From Calonectria ilicicola (taxonomy: Eukaryota > Ascomycota > Sordariomycetes > Hypocreales > Nectriaceae), in contig CP085826.1 of NCBI GenBank assembly GCA_020809705.1, positions 496,001-560,000 on the forward strand: 64,000 bases of DNA, in the 5' to 3' direction. Below the pieces are notes generated by a model. That model saw nothing but the letters and a program-made list of their open reading frames with translations, was not told where the DNA came from and made no database searches. Made by a program: the position numbers and the translations under genes. Of this stretch, positions 34,747 to 46,751 are shown in pieces. The stretch's first letter is position 1, and every line of letters begins with the position of its first letter.

Positions 34747-37700
34747 CTATTCATGTTTACTTTTATCTTGCGACATCCAGGCTCCCTGAATATGTGTTTT
34801 TTCAAGAATCATATTAACCAAATTCACCACACCTGAACTGGCAAGTAGTCCCAAAATTTGCAAGTAACAATGAAGTTCCCTACCGATCCAATTGCGTAGC
34901 TCAATGGCGTTAAGAGAATCAAAGCCGAGCTCAGTCATTGTGGCATTTCCACGTTCAGTGGATAGCACGTCAGATGGTAGCAACAGGATAGCGGATATTT
35001 TAGCTTGCAAAGCGGCGGTCACTACCTCTCGGGCCATATCCATACTGGTAGCCTGTTGTAACTGTTGCCCTACGCTCGGCTTTTGAAAAGTATCCAGAGA
35101 ATCATTACTTGGGGTGTTGGAGATGGCGGCGTCCCGGAGATGAGTAAACTTCGCATCAGATGACCAGTATGGAAGCTCTGATGAGCTTCTGATGTCCAAG
35201 CCAGTAATGCACTGGCCGTCACAATAGTTATCAATCTCGCCTTCGATAGCGGCGTCCACTAAGGCCAAGACTTCAGACTCATCCATTGTATTGCTTTCCA
35301 AACTCCTCAAAATCTGGGTTCGACGGAGTGAATTGCCAGCGAGATATCCAATTCCCGTGACCGCAATGAGGTTGAGCGACGTTGCAGCCAAACCTTTGCT
35401 ACGGCGATGACGGACAAGGGCATCGACGAACGCGTTTGCAGCAGCATAGGCTGCCTGTCCCCGGTTACCAATTATGGCTGATACCGATAAAAGCATGATA
35501 AAGAAATCAAGAGATGTGTCTAATAGAGCATTGTGAAAATTCCATGAACCAGATATTTTGCTCTGTACCACATTCGTATAGTCTTTAAAAGTCATATTCT
35601 CGAACAAGACATCCTATTTCGCATTAGAAATTTGAATTGACCGGGTCCTAACAAGAAGCACATACAGAAAGAGCCATGGCGGCATGAATTATTCCTGCGA
35701 TGGGCGGTAATGTGTTTTTCAAGGATGCCAGAAGTGAGTCGACCATGCTTTTATCCGAGACGTCACATTTCTTAACAAGAATCGAGACACCTGCTTGTTC
35801 ACTAGTATCAATCAACTTTCTCAGTCCACTAGTTACTATTCCTGTTCGGGAGACCAGAATAATGCAGCGAGCTCCACGTTGGACTAATCTTTGAGTGATA
35901 GAACAGCCAAGACCGCCAGTACCCCCAATTATGATGTAAGAAGAATCGCCGTTCACAATTTGGTTGAACTGAGACGGATGTGTAATCTATGCAAATGTTA
36001 GAATCGGACTGCCATGTGTAGTGGGTGCTCTCACCATGACTTGATTGCTTCCAACGTGGCTAACAATAACCTTGCCACTTGTTGTGCCGCTTTGTAACTT
36101 TCTTAATGCGGTCTCGAGTTCTGAGAGTCGGACAACTGTAATGGGGGTGATAGGTCGAATAACCTCCCTACTTAAGAGGTCTAAAACACTTCGCATGACC
36201 TTTCCCATAATTTTTGGTTTCTGGGCAGCAACTCGTGTTAGATCCACAGAACTGAAAGAGCAGTTCTCTTCAAATTTAGACATTTCTAGTCTTGTATTTG
36301 ATTCAATATCCCTTTTGCCGATTTCAACAAAACGACCAAAAGGAGCAAGACATTGCCACGATTCGCGGAGCAATTCACCAGCAAGTGAATTGATGATCAC
36401 ATCAACCCCAATACCTCCTGTGGCCTCCCTCACAAGAGGACCAAAGCTAGTGTTGCGGCTAAAGAATATATGATCTTCTGGAATCCCGTATGTTTCTGTA
36501 AGAATTGCTTTCTTTTCAACGCTTCCGACGGTGGCGAAAATTTCCGCACCAACCATTTGTGCGAGCTGGATTGAAGCTTGACCAACGCCTCCAGCTGCAG
36601 CATGAATCAAGATCTTTTCTCCTGGCTCCAACCGAGCAATATTAAATATGGCATAATAAGCAGTGCAGAAGACCACAGGAATAGAGGCAGCAACCTCGAA
36701 ACTCAGGTCGTCAGGTATTTGCGTGGCGCTTGTTTCTGGACAACGGGCATAGGTGCTGTATGCACCTAAGCTCATAGCGCATACGCGATCGCCGACCTTC
36801 AAAGAAGTCACATTTGTACCAACTTGAGATACCACACCGCTACACTCGGCACCGGTATAGGAACTGGCTACCTGACCCATTGCGATAACAACATCTTTAA
36901 AATTCATGCCGGTTGCAACAACCTTGATTTCAATCGCGTCCGATTCTAATTCCGATACTTTCTCGTCTTTCCAGTATAATGTATCGAGTGCCCCGAATGT
37001 TCCCATGGCTAATTGAAGTCTTCGTTCTGGCTGTGAAAATTCTTGCTGATAAGGTACCGAGGGCTGTACGCGGTGGAAAACAGAAGAATTCATATTTTCT
37101 TGCTTGACAATGCGTGGAACCAACAATTGGCCGTCCTTTTCCACATACTCTGAGTCGGGAACTAAGCCGCTTTTGGATGGTGATCTCAATGAAGCCAGCA
37201 GAGCTTGCTTAATGAGACGGGCTTTATCTAAGGCAGAAAGATGTGAATCGGGGTCCAGGTCTAATGTTGCTGCCACCTTTCCCGTTTCAGATCGGACTGA
37301 ACGGAGAAGTCCTTGGATGATATTGCTATGCGGTTGTTTTGCTGTGTAGTATGCCCCTGAAACGACCCAGAGGATTGAATTGCACGCAGATATGAGGCTT
37401 TGAATGCTTTGAGATGTGTCATCCGACATACCATTCAAATATGGTACATCCATCTCTAGTAAGCAAAGATATTTAGAAGTCGGAGAGGGTTTGACGGTAG
37501 CCAGCGAAGAAAATGAGCAAGTCCAACCAACCGACACGAGAAGTTCGGCGAGCTTAGATACGATGGGGTTTGAAGTCTGTTCAGTAACAACAACAATGTC
37601 AGCAGGAAAATGAGCATTGCTCCTGTCAGAGGTATGCCTAGTCTGGCATCCGTTTATCTCCGAGATAGGCTCGTTAGTACATCCTTCCTCCACATACTCA

Positions 37701-40700
37701 GCGTCGCCGTCAAAGGGTTCCAAATCGATATTATAACACAGCGATCTAGGGCGTTGATGCTCAAATATATTGTCGCGGACAGGCGTTACTACGATTTCAT
37801 TCATCGTAAGAAAACACTCGTCATGAGCAGGACTCCAAGCATCGATGGACATGCCAGTTGGGGCAGGGTTCTCCAAGTTTGGACGGCCATGTACGACTAC
37901 CTGAGCATGGCCACCAGGCAGGTTAGGCAATTTGGAGCTGATAAGTACTTCTTTTATAGATGTTGGCATGTAAAGAGCCGACAGCTTTCCACGCCCAGCT
38001 CCGAGCACAACAAAAATTAGATGCAAAAATAGATCCACAAAGGGAGTGGAAATAATAGAAGGCGCTTCGTGGTGGAATGGCATACTTAATGATGTATCTG
38101 GAACATTAGCGGTAGCTATCGCATTGAACTCGTTGCCTCGAAGATTACAGTCTGGCTGTAACATGAAAGGTGAACTGTAGTCCAAGCCATGGTCTCGAAG
38201 CTCTGAGTAGAATTCATTAATCGATATCTCACCACCTTTCATATTTTCAGTCATTTTTCGGCGTAAGTAGGCGACTTTCGATTGCGGTGCATTTATTGAA
38301 TTGGCCATGTGCCCTTTTTGGACACCAATTAATCCACGGCAATGCTCGACCCAGCCTCTGGCCGAAGTCCATGACGAGATTGTAAATTCATCCCACTCAT
38401 TTGAGTATGGGCGAGTTCCTTCCGCATACGCTTTGAAGCTTACAACGGTTTCGTATTTATAAACATATTCCATGACCATTGCTTTCGAAACTTGGACCTC
38501 GCGAATGCGAAACCCTGTAATATGATCGCGTCGTATGCCTCTCAATTGGGCTATCTGAGATGCTGCCTCGACAGCCATACATAGATACCCTGCCAATGGA
38601 AATGTGGTGGATGACTGCATTTTATGGCCTTTGAGCCAAGGAACATCGTCAATTGTAAGAATATTCCGCCAAGTCGGAGCAAGAAGGCTGTACGCATCAT
38701 CCAATAGCCCAAGTAGATCATGGCGCGGAAACGGTTGTAGGCGACGCTGTTTACTAGATCGAGATTCTGACCAGTACCTTTTCCATGACCATGGATACGG
38801 GGCCAAGTCCGTAATAACATCAGGCTGTTTTGACTGTGAAGTGGTTTGATTAACTTCACAGAAGTTAAGAGTTTGACCCTTCAAGAACACATGGGCAGCT
38901 AAATCAAGACTTGTTGTGATAGCGGGTTGATTTCGCACAAGTGCAGATAAATATGTGACATCTGAAGCAGCCCTTTCACCGATGCTTTGGAAAATTTGTC
39001 GGATGGGTCCCTTTAATGCACAATGGGGACCAATTTCAACAACTACATTGGGTTTCTCATGATTGTAAAGTTCCTTTAAAGCGGCCGAAAAAAGGACTGG
39101 TTTAGTAAGATTGTTCACCCAGTACAAAGGGCCAAAAGAGCTCATATCCCCAATTTTATTGCCGAAAAGAGATGAATAAAAAGCCACTCCGACACTATTT
39201 CGAGAGGCAATATGTTGGATAGATCGAAAATAGTCGTCTGAAACGGCCTGCATATGCGATGAATGATAGGCAACATCAACGAGCAGCTTCCGATTGAACA
39301 CTTGTCGATTCCCGAGCTCCGTGGCTAGCGAAGCGATATCAGAATCATCACCGGAAGCCGTAACTGAAGTTGGAGAGTTTTTGCATGCGACTGAAACGTT
39401 CTTGAGGTCAAGTCCATTGATTATTCCCTCCACCTCATGAGCTACGGCTCCAATGGCCAACATGGCACCCCGGCGAACTCCGGAAGTCGCATTTAGTGTC
39501 GCTGCAACTCGACCACGGTGATAGGCGATGGCCATGGCATCTTCGAAACTTATCGCACCTGCAGCATAAGCTGCTGCAATTTCGCCGCTCGAGTGGCCAG
39601 TTACGCTCAAAGGAGTGATTCCCCAAGACGCTAACAAGTCAGACAGGGCTAGCTGCACAGCAGTGCAAACTGGCTGAGCGATTTCCGCCTTGGCTAATTT
39701 AGAAAAATCTTCGCCTTTAGATAATTCATCTGCTAGCGAAAAATTCGCCCCCAATCTCTGTAAATAGTTTGAAGCTGCTTTGATAGCGTTTCGGTAAATT
39801 GGGTGACTGGCCATGAGCTCTTCGCCCATTTTAGCCCATTGCGCCCCCTGACCGGTATAAACAAACGCAATTTTTGGGGCGTCGGAGGAAGCTCTTGTAG
39901 GGTACGTGTCGGATTGATTGAGAGAAAACGAGAATTCATCAAAGGTTGATGCCACAGTCGCAACTCGCCACGGCAAATGTGTTCGCCGTTCGCCCAAAGT
40001 GTAAGCTAGATTATTTATGAAACGACTCTGAACAGCATCATATGTATTCCCGAGATATAACTGCATGTTGGACATTACACGCTTGGCAGCAGCCTCATCG
40101 TTGCCCGATAGCACCAGGAGCTTGTGATTCGGCGCAACTGAATCTCCCCCAAGCAAAAGTCTGCGTTGGGGATATGCTTCTAGAACAATATGGGCATTGG
40201 ACCCACCGAAACCAAAATTATTGATACTGACGAAGCGCTTGCTAGGTGGCCACGGGCGAATGTAGTGGGGATCTTCAAATTCCACTTATCCAGCGGAATT
40301 GAGTCGTTGGCTTTCTCGAAATTCACATTTGGCAGTACGAATCCGTTGTCAAGCATCAATGAGGACTTGATAATAGAGACAATACCGCTGGCATTTTCCA
40401 AATGCCCAAAATTAGTTTTTGCTGATCCGACATACAAGGGAGACTTCTTTGAGCAACTAGCGCTGAAGACGCGTGAGATAGCCTCGGCCTCGATTGGATC
40501 GCCGACTTTAGTGCCGGTACCATGAGCTTCGATAAATCCAGTATCACCTAGACATATGTCGGCCTTACGGTAAACATCTCGAATCAGTTGTTCTTGTGCG
40601 TCAACACTCGGAGAGGTGATGCCTGGTGTTTTTCCATCATTATTTATACCAGAACCGACAATTACTGAGTAAATTTTGTCATTATCCCTTATTGCTTGGT

Positions 40701-41578
40701 GCAAAGGTTTAAGTATTAGAGCGCCAGCACCTTCACCACGGGCAAAGTCAGACTTGGCACGGTGATCAAATGCAAATGTCTTTCCGTCGTCATTCATGAG
40801 ACTAGGAATATTAGCCTTTTTGATTAGATTATTCGTGTTTGGAACTTACCCCAGCATAGACATGAAAATTGTATTGTCTGGATATGGATGCAGAGTGCAT
40901 CCTGCTACAATAGCCGCTTCAGCTTCTCTCGAATGTAGAGATTGGACGGCCAGATGAACAGCATGGAGAGAAGACGAGCATGCCGTGTCTACCGAAATAC
41001 ACGGGCCGCGCAAATCGAAGTAATAGGAAATGCGACCGGCTTGAATGGACTGGTGCGAGCCGGTGATGCCAAACATTGGAATATCATAAATGTTTGATCC
41101 ACTCTCATATTCCGGCTTGGAGCCACCAACAAATACGCCAATTTTGCGACCCGCTATGGATCCCTTTGGAATTCCCGAATTTTCCAGCGCCTCGTATATA
41201 CACTCAAGCAACATTCTTTGTTGGGGGTCTGGCCATTGTCAATATTAACGCATTGTCGCAAGGTTGGGGCTTTTTACCCATCCCTTCTGCCTCTTGGGCA
41301 GTGATTTGAAAGAAAGGTGCATCGAAATTCGCAAGATCTTGTTGGATGAAGTATCCAACCTGGTTGTTTGAGCAGCCTCGCTTTTGTGGGTTAGGGTGGT
41401 GGAAAGCCTCAAACGAATATCTGTCTTTTGGGATAGGGCACCATCCGTCCCGTGATCGAGAGAGGTGAGTCCAAAAGTCCGATAGCGTTGACACGTTGCC
41501 AGAGAGGCGACAGGACATGCCAACTATAGCAATAGAGCCCGAGGCATGGCCGCCCGTATTGGACGAAGTCATCGTCAT
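34747..41578 (-). CDS. Highly reducing polyketide synthase KS-AT-DH-ER-KR-ACP, with one-base frameshift in KS
   Basis: Exons 41578..41278, 40849+1..41228 (i.e. 41228..40850), 40801..36035, 35986..35666 and 35613..34747; introns of 49, 48, 48 and 52 bp all fit phase. About 2211 residues if the frameshift is ignored. KS: active Cys184 in VDTACSSSL, with EAHGTGTKVGDP and KTNFGHLENA. AT: GHSSGE, Ser near 632. DH: His near 953 in GHKMQSSTTFP, where the usual HxxxG glycine is Ser; partner Asp in FVDLFLH. No methyltransferase blocks between DH and ER. ER: HAAAGGVGQAS. KR: GGTGGLG and AAYAAANAF. ACP: Ser2155 in LGFDSLNAIEL. No releasing domain, fitting the divergent hydrolase next door. The frame changes at the GGG run 40254-40256 (plus strand), just before the KS-end FGFGGSNAH block. 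Total exon length is one base short of a multiple of three, as a single deletion predicts. Confidence 0.92.
40254..40256 (-). other. Probable one-base deletion in the polyketide synthase KS domain
   Basis: Upstream the frame reads DKWNLKIPTTFA; downstream it reads WPPSKRFVSINNFGFGG one base out of register. Restoring register needs one extra base, most simply in the CCC run (coding strand). No GT-AG intron fits here. Confidence 0.8.
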
Positions 41579-42342
41579 GGTTAATGAGATTGAGAGTACG
41601 AAGACTGGCTGAGAGGGGAGAACATGACTTGCCTGGCTTGAGGCAATTGAATCAATTTCCAGGGGTGGAAGCCGAGCTACTAGTCGGTATATTTTCAACC
41701 CTGCAAGTGCCACCACACGACTTCATCCAGAAATTTTTGGCGCTTTGCCTTGTGCAGCCAGTCTTCTGGTCTCCACAGCATTTTTGAATGCGAAAGTTTA
41801 ACTAACAACCGCGGGGCTATGAATCGCTTCAGGAGACAGAAATTCTCCTTCTATATGCCACCGAATAATGAACCATCTTCTGTCTAGAATGCGTCTTAAG
41901 CAACGATCAGGCTATTTTTAAAATACAAATAGCGCTATCATAGTAGAGAAAAAAAGGCAAACGAGGTAGCGGTCATGTGGGGGCCGCCTATCTGCATGTT
42001 GGCTGTGCAAGTTGCAACACTGATCCACCTCATACGCTCACATTGGCCACATGGTCCCCGGCAACCCTGGCTGCGATGCAATACACGTGTGACAGCTCTC
42101 CATCAGGTCGGCTTGGCGGGAAAATTTGTGGAATGGTTCGTATTCTAGCCGCCGAGAAGGAGGAGCAAACAGTAATCCAACGTTGGATCTGAAAGATGTG
42201 GACGGTGGGGGCATTTTTATGCTGCGCCTCTACAATTAAATGCCACTTATTTGCGGATGCATAATCTAGATTGTCACAATCTATTGCGTTCTAATAATCT
42301 GCCTCCTAGGCGCAAGCTCTGCAGCCTCATCCTTCAAGCAAG
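41579..42342. promoter_or_regulatory. Bidirectional promoter of polyketide synthase and FSH1-type hydrolase
   Basis: 764 bp between the divergent ATGs of the synthase and the hydrolase. Shared promoters of this kind usually mean co-expression. It contains a 14-bp perfect palindrome at 42175-42188 and a CCAAT-type box on the minus strand near 42046. No cluster-specific regulator gene is seen between 33 and 47 kb. Confidence 0.55.
42175..42188. promoter_or_regulatory. 14-bp perfect palindrome (ATCCAACGTTGGAT), candidate operator
   Basis: Perfect inverted repeat centred on AACGTT, about 155 bp upstream of the hydrolase ATG in the shared promoter. Palindromes of this length are rare by chance and are typical of dimeric regulator sites. 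No binding protein is known. Confidence 0.4.
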
Positions 42343-43245
42343 ATGAAGCTTCTATGCCTCCACGGCGCCTATGGCAATTCCGATGTAGGTTAAGCCTCTG
42401 ACTGTTGTTAACATTCTAGCTCATCGCCAAAGAGCACTAGAAGTCTGCTCTTTCCTTTCATTGAGGCCTTCGAGCACCCGGACGCTATCCAATTCGAATT
42501 TGTTGATGGCGCCTATTCCGCCCAACCACCTCACGGCTTAGAGGACTACTTTGGCCCTCCACCACATTATCGATTTTTTGAGTTAAAGAACGCAGAAGGC
42601 TTTGTGCACAACATTAAAGATCTTTCGTGGGAAAGAAAGCCCGAGGATACGGTCAGAAAGTCAATCGATGCCAATGCCGAGGTTTGCGCATCAAGTGCGA
42701 TGGCTGAGCTTGATAGACTTCTCAGCATTCTCGACCGAGATCCTGATATAAAAGTAGGTGCTATTCTTTAGCACCCCATGCTAGACGGGATAGCTAAACA
42801 GTTAGGGTATTCTCGGTTTCTCTGAGGGATCCTCCATGGCCTCCACAATTATTTTAGAAGAATATCGACGCGAAAAAGAGCAAAATAGACCTCGGCAACT
42901 AAAGGTTTGGTTTGCATTCCCATTAGCGGAAGTTGATTAACATTACAGTAGTGTGCGATTTTCATGGGTGGATGGCCCCCTCTTCAAATCACAGGCGACT
43001 CTGTTAAATGGTTGCTTGCTGATGAGTGTGATGATATTATTACTATCCCCACTTGTCACATCTTAGGGCACAAGGATCCCTTTTTACATCTTGCGCTATC
43101 ATTGTTCAATATGTGCGATGAGGAAACGGCGATATTATTTGAACATGGAAAAGGGCATTTGATGCCCAGGGACGCGCAAACTATTCAAGAATTGGCGCCA
43201 GTGATCGAAAATATGTGTAGGAAAGTGTCCAATGTTATCGAATGA
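42343..43245 (+). CDS. FSH1/LovG-type serine hydrolase (alpha/beta hydrolase)
   Basis: Four exons, 42343..42384, 42433..42753, 42806..42904 and 42952..43245, with introns of 48, 52 and 47 bp, give 251 residues, the usual FSH1 size. The N-terminus MKLLCLHGAYGNSD holds the oxyanion-loop HG motif. The catalytic triad is Ser127 in GFSEGS, Asp196 in HILGHKDPF and His223 in EHGKGHL. FSH1 hydrolases beside highly reducing polyketide synthases (LovG is the studied case) release the finished chain from the ACP by hydrolysis. The adjacent synthase has no thioesterase, so the same job is likely here. It shares a promoter region with the synthase. The donor of intron 3 (GTTTGG) is weak, so that junction is the least certain. 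Confidence 0.85.
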
Positions 43246-43765
43246 CGAGGATAAAACAATGAAAATTATATTTATGACTCGATAATACCAAGTCCCTGAA
43301 ATTCATGGGTTTGAGATGAGCAGCCTTTTTGGATAACCGCCAATTAATTGGAACTTATACAGGCAGGATCTTCCAGTCTAAAACAAGCTGAGAGAGAACG
43401 TAGGACAACACAGACAAATAGGCCATAAAAAACGATATAACAACACGCTGCTTGAAATCGCTTCTGTACTATCAACCTCACTGATACTACGCTTCACTCT
43501 CGCGATGGCATTATCCAAATTGATTCACAGCATACTCTTGGTCGTTAGTTATGTCGTAATGCACATTTAGGACGGGCCAGTCAAAGCTAGAGCCTAGCTG
43601 AATAGGTAAAGACGGCCCAGATTAGCGTGGTGCCTGTACCCGCAACTCGGAGGAGGCAACAATTTCCCATAAATGGCTGTTGCGCAACCCATTCACATCT
43701 GGGCCCAACAATTTTTGGAATTTTTCTCTCCGCCTTTCTCAGTAGCCTAACCTGACAGCTTCAAC
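43246..43765. other. Intergenic spacer
   Basis: About 520 bp between two plus-strand genes of the polyketide locus; presumed 3' UTR of the hydrolase gene and promoter of the 426-residue protein. No distinct element recognised. Confidence 0.4.
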
Positions 43766-45046
43766 ATGGATATCGAGTTTGATCCGACCTTTGACCCAGT
43801 TCGCTGCGCCGAACTTCATAATCAGCTTCTCGCCAAGGCTGTTTCACATCTGCCCAACGCCCCCCAACAGTTTCGACGTGATGTCCTGACCAGAGGGCAA
43901 AACTGTCCAGCAGAGGCACGCCCAAGTAACATCAGCATTCCGGAAGACTCTCCACTTTATACATTTCTGACATTGATTGATTCTTTTAACCCCGATGAAA
44001 TCCCTCTGACGGCTGAATTCACACAGCCTGAGCCATCATGGTTTGACAACGAGATACATGGATATGAAGCGGATATTCGTGGTAGCTCATTCATCTTGTT
44101 ATATGGGGATGAATCTGAGCAGCTTCAAATGGAGGGTGGACTCTACTTTGACTTGGAAACAAATCTGGTCTGCTGGGCTCGTCTATTTGATGCCTGCCAT
44201 TTGCCGCCGCATGACCAATGGGTGCCCCTCCAGCTCGCCCTCGAAAAGGCTTTAAAAATGTGGGAGTGTGGCAAATTCTACCTTGGCTCTCCTGCATACA
44301 GCTTCCCAGTCCGGGCAGATACTGTTGTTTGTTATAAAAAGTGGCTGACTCGAGACCTTGAAAGCGCCCTTTTCCTATGGGAGCATATTCTGAATGCAAT
44401 CCAAGATCGTATCCCATTACCCAAGGGCACACCTCGGCCTCCTCTTCTTGACCCCCTTCCGACCACATTAGTTGAACAATTCGAATTAAGTACATTTGCT
44501 AAGGCTTTTCTATGTGCCGCGAAACGTCCTTCATTCAAGTTTGTCGCACCAGGCATTACCGTTTTCACCCCTGAGCTATTTGCCGCCATTTATGGAGCTG
44601 AATCTCCCAATAGCAGACGAAGGCAAAACAATTATGGAGAGGGATGGGAGCTTCTGTCACTTATTCTTCCTTCCACGACTGGTCCTATTCAAGGCACATC
44701 AGGGAATGGAGTGTATGATGGTGAAATCTATCTTCCCAAGGCTGATCCTACTTATTACCAATACACTGGCATATTCACAACAGATCAGTGCCCAGAAAGT
44801 GATGGCGATGCCATTATTCAAATCACACCAGAGGGGGCAGAAGACCCGATTCGTCATGATAGGCATAGGCCGTGGGGTCCAGATTGCCCCATCCGGCTGG
44901 AGGAGATGCTTGACAATTGGTTCGGGAACATAGATAATGGAAACTGGGAGGTTGGGCCTGATGGCGTGACAACCCCGACAAGCTGGTATCTTGATCCAGA
45001 AACGGTTGATATGCGAAGGATCCTTTGGACTGAGGAGAGTCGTTAG
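43766..45046 (+). CDS. Uncharacterised 426-residue protein in the polyketide locus
   Basis: Single uninterrupted exon from ATG at 43766 (sequence context AACATGGAT). I do not recognise a domain. The product is acidic, rich in Pro and aromatic residues, with no signal peptide or membrane segment. It shows even coding quality throughout (for example PLYTFLTLIDSFNPDE, a central WVPLQLALEKALKMWECGKF segment, and a Trp/Gly-rich C-terminus with GNWEVGPDGV). The composition suggests a cytosolic globular protein. It sits between the FSH1-type hydrolase and the MFS transporter, so it may be a pathway enzyme of unknown type, or simply a neighbour. Convergent with the transporter, 235 bp apart. Confidence 0.75.
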   Translation: MDIEFDPTFDPVRCAELHNQLLAKAVSHLPNAPQQFRRDVLTRGQNCPAEARPSNISIPEDSPLYTFLTLIDSFNPDEIPLTAEFTQPEPSWFDNEIHGYEADIRGSSFILLYGDESEQLQMEGGLYFDLETNLVCWARLFDACHLPPHDQWVPLQLALEKALKMWECGKFYLGSPAYSFPVRADTVVCYKKWLTRDLESALFLWEHILNAIQDRIPLPKGTPRPPLLDPLPTTLVEQFELSTFAKAFLCAAKRPSFKFVAPGITVFTPELFAAIYGAESPNSRRRQNNYGEGWELLSLILPSTTGPIQGTSGNGVYDGEIYLPKADPTYYQYTGIFTTDQCPESDGDAIIQITPEGAEDPIRHDRHRPWGPDCPIRLEEMLDNWFGNIDNGNWEVGPDGVTTPTSWYLDPETVDMRRILWTEESR

Positions 45047-45281
45047 CATCGAGACAGAGGTTGCATTTTTGTCTCCAATGCTTAATTTCAGCTTATTATG
45101 GCCGATTTCTTTAAATCCATAGAGTATTTTCCGATTACATTTATATCTATAATCCCATTATGATGACGCACCCTACCACACAAAGTTCCATCTCAGTTCA
45201 TCTAGTAAAACCAGCTCCTCTTTTCTATTCCAAACGCCAATAATCCGATCCCACAAGTGCAAAAGATGCAAAGATCCTGCA

Positions 45282-46751
45282 CTAGCATTTGGTAATAACC
45301 TTACGTTCGCCGATCAGCACACGACCTGTAGTGTATATAATGAATGCCGCCAGATATGCAGTACCCGAAAATATGATCAGGTGGCTATACGACTTGTTGT
45401 TGCTGTCAAGGAAGCCCGCAATAGGAATGGCGATGCATGTTCCAAAACTAGCAAGGGTATACGCCGTGCCACTTCTCTTTCCGTAGTCTTCAGTTTTACA
45501 AACCCGGCCCACGCACACTGGAGCGAGGCTCATCGATGCACCGGACCAAAAGCCGAATAACACAGCGAACGCTATAGTCATGCCCTGGTCCCCGTGGGCT
45601 GTAAACCATATGCCAAAGATCATAACCATGCAAGTCAATGTCGTAAGGCACATTGTGTTGATAGTGCCGAACCGATCCGCCAGGTAACCTGGTAATACCC
45701 GTCCAGGAATTGCCCCTGCATTGAGATATGCATTCAACATGTATGCATTCTCAGAGCTAAACCCGGATTGAATGCCGTACAAGCATATATAGGTATTGGG
45801 AATGACAATCGAAAACTGGGTAAGCACTACGCCCAGGGCCATAGCAGCATACTTGATGTCACGTAATCCTTTGAGATCAATCGACCACCCTGCTCTCTTA
45901 TTTGGAGGTAGTCTCTTTCTTAAAAGACAACATGCAACGGCGACATGCACGCCGCAGATAAGAGCAAGCACTCGCACCGACCACGCAAATCCTATTCGAG
46001 GCGCCAGGTAGCGAAAAGCCAGAGGAATCCACACGCCTCCTACCCCTCCTGCAGTGCATGCGACGCCTGTGGCGAGGCCTCTGCGCTTATAAAACCAATG
46101 TCCAATCGTCGAGATGCTTGGATTGAAGAGAAGAGATGCAGATATGCCTCCAAGCACACTGAAGGAAAGGAAGAATTGGTAATACTCTGATATAACAAAA
46201 GTTAATACGTGAGTTTATGAAAATTAAATGAATAAAAGGATATTACCTTTGGAGAAGCTGACCAAGATCAATGAAAGAGTGATTCCAATGGATCCTGGAA
46301 TAATTAAGACTCTCACATCGTAAGAGTCAAAAATGGGTCCTAGTACACAGTTAGCATGATAGAAGTGAACTCTCTGGTTATACTTACCAACTTGGGCACC
46401 ACAAAATAACAGGAAGAACGAGTAGAAGCTGAATATCCACCCAATTGTAGATTTGGACATGTTTTCCAGTTGGTGTTCACTGAGCCACGCTGCCAAAACA
46501 GCCATGGAATTCAGAAGGCCCATTGATGGGCTCATGGCGCACCATGCACCTAAGACTACCAACCAAGCCTGTTTTCCCCCTTCAGGGTGCTCTGAGATGT
46601 CATTCTTGGAGGCTTCCGTGTTTTCAACATCTAATGTGCACTGTCAGAATCGAAACAAAGATTTTAATACGAAGCCCTTACGATTAGATGCTGAATGCGG
46701 TTCATGCTCCTTTTCTTCATATGAAGCCTTGTCAGACCCTTGTGTGTCCAT
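45282..46751 (-). CDS. MFS transporter, monocarboxylate-porter (MCT) type
   Basis: Four exons, 46751..46682, 46630..46388, 46339..46247 and 46186..45282, with introns of 51, 48 and 60 bp, give 436 residues. A short acidic cytoplasmic N-terminus (EHPEGGKQAW) leads into about twelve membrane helices. Landmarks are the GGKQAWLVVLGAW start typical of fungal MCT-like porters, IGHWFYKRRGLATGVACTAGG between helices 4 and 5, and GYLADRFGTINTM in the second half. It would move an organic acid or related metabolite across the plasma or vacuolar membrane. Next to a polyketide synthase it is a candidate exporter of the product; that link is inferred from position. Confidence 0.88.

Noticed and set aside
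35987..40285. 1432-codon frame as a complete gene starting inside KS
   Set aside because: It opens at a GTG in the middle of the KS domain; the real gene extends upstream through the frameshift and two introns.
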